A stretch of 42,156 bases of DNA from Myxococcales bacterium (GTDB lineage Bacteria; Myxococcota_A; Polyangia; Polyangiales; Polyangiaceae). Shown in pieces: positions 40,842-42,156 of the stretch. The notes beneath the pieces were generated by a model. It ran no database searches and was not told the origin of the DNA. It saw only the letters and a list, made by a program, of their open reading frames with translations. Numbering within the stretch: position 1 is the stretch's first letter; each line of letters opens with the position of its first letter. Where the stretch lies: NCBI GenBank assembly GCA_947473045.1, contig CANJCO010000044.1, forward strand, positions 1 to 42,156, read 5' to 3'. Made by a program: the position numbers and the translations under genes.

Positions 40842-41947
40842 GAAGCGAGCGCGATCTGCAGCATGCGCCGCAGCGGCTCGGCAGCGCCCCACAGAAGCTG
40901 GTCGCCGACAGTAAATGCTGTCAGGTAGTCGGGCCCCATTTTCATCGTTCGCAGCCGGCCAATCGCCACGTCGAGCGATCCCGAAATCGCGGCCGGCGTC
41001 AGGCCGCGCCGCGTAGCCTCGGGCGTATTTTCGATCACCTTCGCCCACGGATTCGACTCCCGAATGCAGGCCTCGACTTCATCGAGCGGAACCGCCCGCT
41101 TGAGCTTGATGGTGAGCCCCTGCGAGTGGCAACGCATCGCCCCCACGCGCACGCACAAGCCGTCGATCGGCAGCGGCGGATCGAGTCCGAGAATCTTGTT
41201 CGCCTCGGCGCCGGCCTTCCATTCCTCCCGGGTCTGTCCGCCCGCGACGGCGCTGTCGATCCAGGGGATGAGGCTGGCCGCGAGCGGCGCGCCAAAATGG
41301 GAGGTCGGGAAGTCAGGCGAGGCCATCACGTCCCGGACGCGCTGATCGAGCTCGAGCACCGACGCTGCCGGCTCCGTCGCCAGCTCGCCTGCGCCGCCGC
41401 CGATCGCGCGCATCTGCTGCACGAGCTCCTGCATGTGACGAGCGCCCGCGCCCGACGCCGCCTGATAGGTCATCGAGCTGATCCACTCGATCCACCCCTG
41501 GCGGATCGGCCCGGCGAGCACCATCAGCATCAGGCTCACCGTGCAGTTGCCGCCGATGAAGTCGCGCACGCCGCGCGCCACCGCGGCCTCGACCCGCTCG
41601 AGGTTCACCGGATCGAGCACGATGACGGCGCTGTCGTTCATGCGCAGCGTCGACGCCGCGTCGATCCAGATTCCCTGCCAGCCCGCCGCCCGCAGCGCCG
41701 GATGAACGCGCTGCGTGTAGTCGCCCCCCTGGCAAGAGACGATGACGCCGAGCGACGCAAGCGCCGCGAGGTCGTGCGCGTCGCCAACGGGCGCGACGGC
41801 CTGGCCGATGCTCGGTGCCTGCGCCCCAACCTGGGAGGTCGACAAGAACACAGGCTCGAGTCCGCGCCAGTCTCCGCAGGCGCTCATGCGGCCCAGCAAA
41901 ACCGAGCCGACCATCCCGCGAAAGCCTACAAACCCTACGCGCTGCAT
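40838..41947 (-). CDS. asd: Aspartate-semialdehyde dehydrogenase
   Basis: 369 residues, the length of the enteric type. The NADP loop is VGFVGFRGMVGSVLLGRM. The active-site Cys is in FIGGNCTVSLMLM (about residue 134) and the catalytic His in RVGAMRCHSQGLTIKL. It makes aspartate semialdehyde for lysine, diaminopimelate, threonine and methionine. ATG at 41947 begins directly at the cofactor fold. Upstream are about 60 plain bases and then the hairpin element at the window edge. It is translationally coupled to the ComEC-like gene by a GTGA overlap, an odd partner that probably reflects packing rather than function. Confidence 0.96.
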   Translation of the reverse strand: MQRVGFVGFRGMVGSVLLGRMSACGDWRGLEPVFLSTSQVGAQAPSIGQAVAPVGDAHDLAALASLGVIVSCQGGDYTQRVHPALRAAGWQGIWIDAASTLRMNDSAVIVLDPVNLERVEAAVARGVRDFIGGNCTVSLMLMVLAGPIRQGWIEWISSMTYQAASGAGARHMQELVQQMRAIGGGAGELATEPAASVLELDQRVRDVMASPDFPTSHFGAPLAASLIPWIDSAVAGGQTREEWKAGAEANKILGLDPPLPIDGLCVRVGAMRCHSQGLTIKLKRAVPLDEVEACIRESNPWAKVIENTPEATRRGLTPAAISGSLDVAIGRLRTMKMGPDYLTAFTVGDQLLWGAAEPLRRMLQIALAS

Positions 41948-42008
41948 TCGCGCATTTTGCGCACGATCGCGCCAATCGAGCAAGGTCACGCACGCCGCGC
42001 GGAGCCTG

Positions 42009-42038
42009 CTATCAGGGTGTTGAAAAACACCCTGATAG
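42009..42038 (+). repeat. Outer palindrome 1 of the hairpin element
   Basis: CTATCAGGGTGTT, loop GAAA, AACACCCTGATAG. The stem is perfect over 13 pairs and in plus-strand RNA is capped by a GNRA-type tetraloop. Confidence 0.85.
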
Positions 42039-42039
42039 T

Positions 42040-42117
42040 AATTGGCGAAGCCAATTGCGTGGGGTGGGGACCCCGAAAAACCGCGTTTTTCGGGGCGGGG
42101 AGGTGCATACCTCCCCG
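42040..42117. repeat. Three inner hairpins of the element
   Basis: AATTGGC/GCCAATT (42040-42056), CCCCGAAAAAC/GTTTTTCGGGG (42071-42095) and CGGGGAGGT/ACCTCCCCG (42096-42117). The second and third abut with no spacer. The middle stem has an internal A5/T5 block but no T-run after it, so it is not a standard terminator. Confidence 0.8.
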
Positions 42118-42128
42118 AGATGAAAGGC

Positions 42129-42156
42129 TAGCAGGCCGTTCTTCAACGGCCTGCTA
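42129..42156 (-). repeat. Outer palindrome 2 of the hairpin element, at window edge
   Basis: TAGCAGGCCGTT, loop CTTC, AACGGCCTGCTA. Read on the minus strand the loop is GAAG and the arms resemble palindrome 1, so the two face each other as imperfect inverted ends. Confidence 0.8.

Larger units (their letters stand above)
42009..42156. repeat. Palindromic element: five consecutive perfect hairpins, possibly bounded by inverted ends
   Basis: Five perfect stem-loops fill 148 bases upstream of asd: 42009-42038 (13-base stem, GAAA loop), 42040-42056 (7, GAA), 42071-42095 (11, CGC), 42096-42117 (9, GCAT) and 42129-42156 (12, CTTC). The outer two are related when one is read on the opposite strand, sharing a TA-x-CAGG-x2-GTTGAA-x-AAC-x2-CCTG-x-TA layout. 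There is no reading frame and no clear gene function. It looks like a dispersed palindromic or MITE-like element, or a structured RNA. The window ends exactly at the last paired base, so the full extent is unknown. Confidence 0.75.

Noticed and set aside
42071-42095. Inner hairpin as a Rho-independent terminator
   Set aside because: No T-run follows either arm and no gene in the window ends into it; asd is transcribed away from it.

Overview
The window is high-GC bacterial DNA, densely packed and arranged in long co-directional runs. Four features point to a myxobacterium-like member of the Myxococcota (order Polyangiales or a relative): secreted lipoproteins built from six-fold cysteine-rich modules, a transmembrane Ser/Thr kinase with an Ala/Pro/Ser-rich outer tail next to a PEGA-domain protein, an inositol-lipid gene set, and a strong bias to GC-ending codons. 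This is an inference from gene content. No rRNA, tRNA, phage, transposase or CRISPR array was seen.

Region 1 (1-14986) is an exopolysaccharide/O-antigen type locus. A minus-strand run starts at 12324 and leaves the window at position 1: an NAD-synthase-like amidoligase, an asparagine-synthase-like amidotransferase, an AMP-forming acyl ligase, an acyl carrier protein, a Wzz/GumC-like chain-length protein, an acyltransferase-3 protein, an O-antigen-ligase/polymerase-like protein, a family-2 and a family-4 glycosyltransferase, and a second (partial) acyltransferase-3. A tiny two-helix membrane protein is encoded on the opposite strand inside this run. Divergent from it are a hexapeptide-acyltransferase/glycosyltransferase fusion, a second hexapeptide acyltransferase and a metallophosphoesterase. 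The set implies a polymer decorated with acyl groups, probably delivered through the carrier protein, and amide groups.

Region 2 (14961-23394) is a seven-gene minus-strand operon that reads as an inositol-lipid pathway: myo-inositol-phosphate synthase, a Gfo/Idh/MocA oxidoreductase, a CDP-alcohol phosphatidyltransferase, a class-III aminotransferase, a PAP2/Aur1-like inositol-phosphoceramide-synthase candidate, a PgpA-like phosphatase and an MMPL/RND lipid exporter. The dehydrogenase and aminotransferase are extra to the basic pathway and raise the possibility of an aminocyclitol head group. A flippase-like gene diverges from it at 23582.

Region 3 (23582-28416) is a plus-strand run: flippase-like protein, Ser/Thr kinase, PEGA/TPR protein, an unrecognised His-rich polytopic membrane protein (probably starting at CTG) and a glutaredoxin-like protein with no cysteine. 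Region 4 (28423-35078, minus) holds a metallo-beta-lactamase-fold hydrolase, an alpha/beta-hydrolase lipoprotein, two cysteine-rich lipoproteins and SerA. Region 5 (35142-42156) has an acetyl-CoA hydrolase/CoA-transferase, a phospholipase-D-like lipoprotein, a saccharopine-dehydrogenase-like reductase, a glycine-rich RRM protein with a clear terminator, a ComEC-like secreted metallo-hydrolase and aspartate-semialdehyde dehydrogenase. It ends in a five-hairpin palindromic element at the right edge.

Stop/start overlaps of four bases (ATGA, GTGA, once probably CTGA) join at least fourteen gene pairs. They were used to choose many starts.
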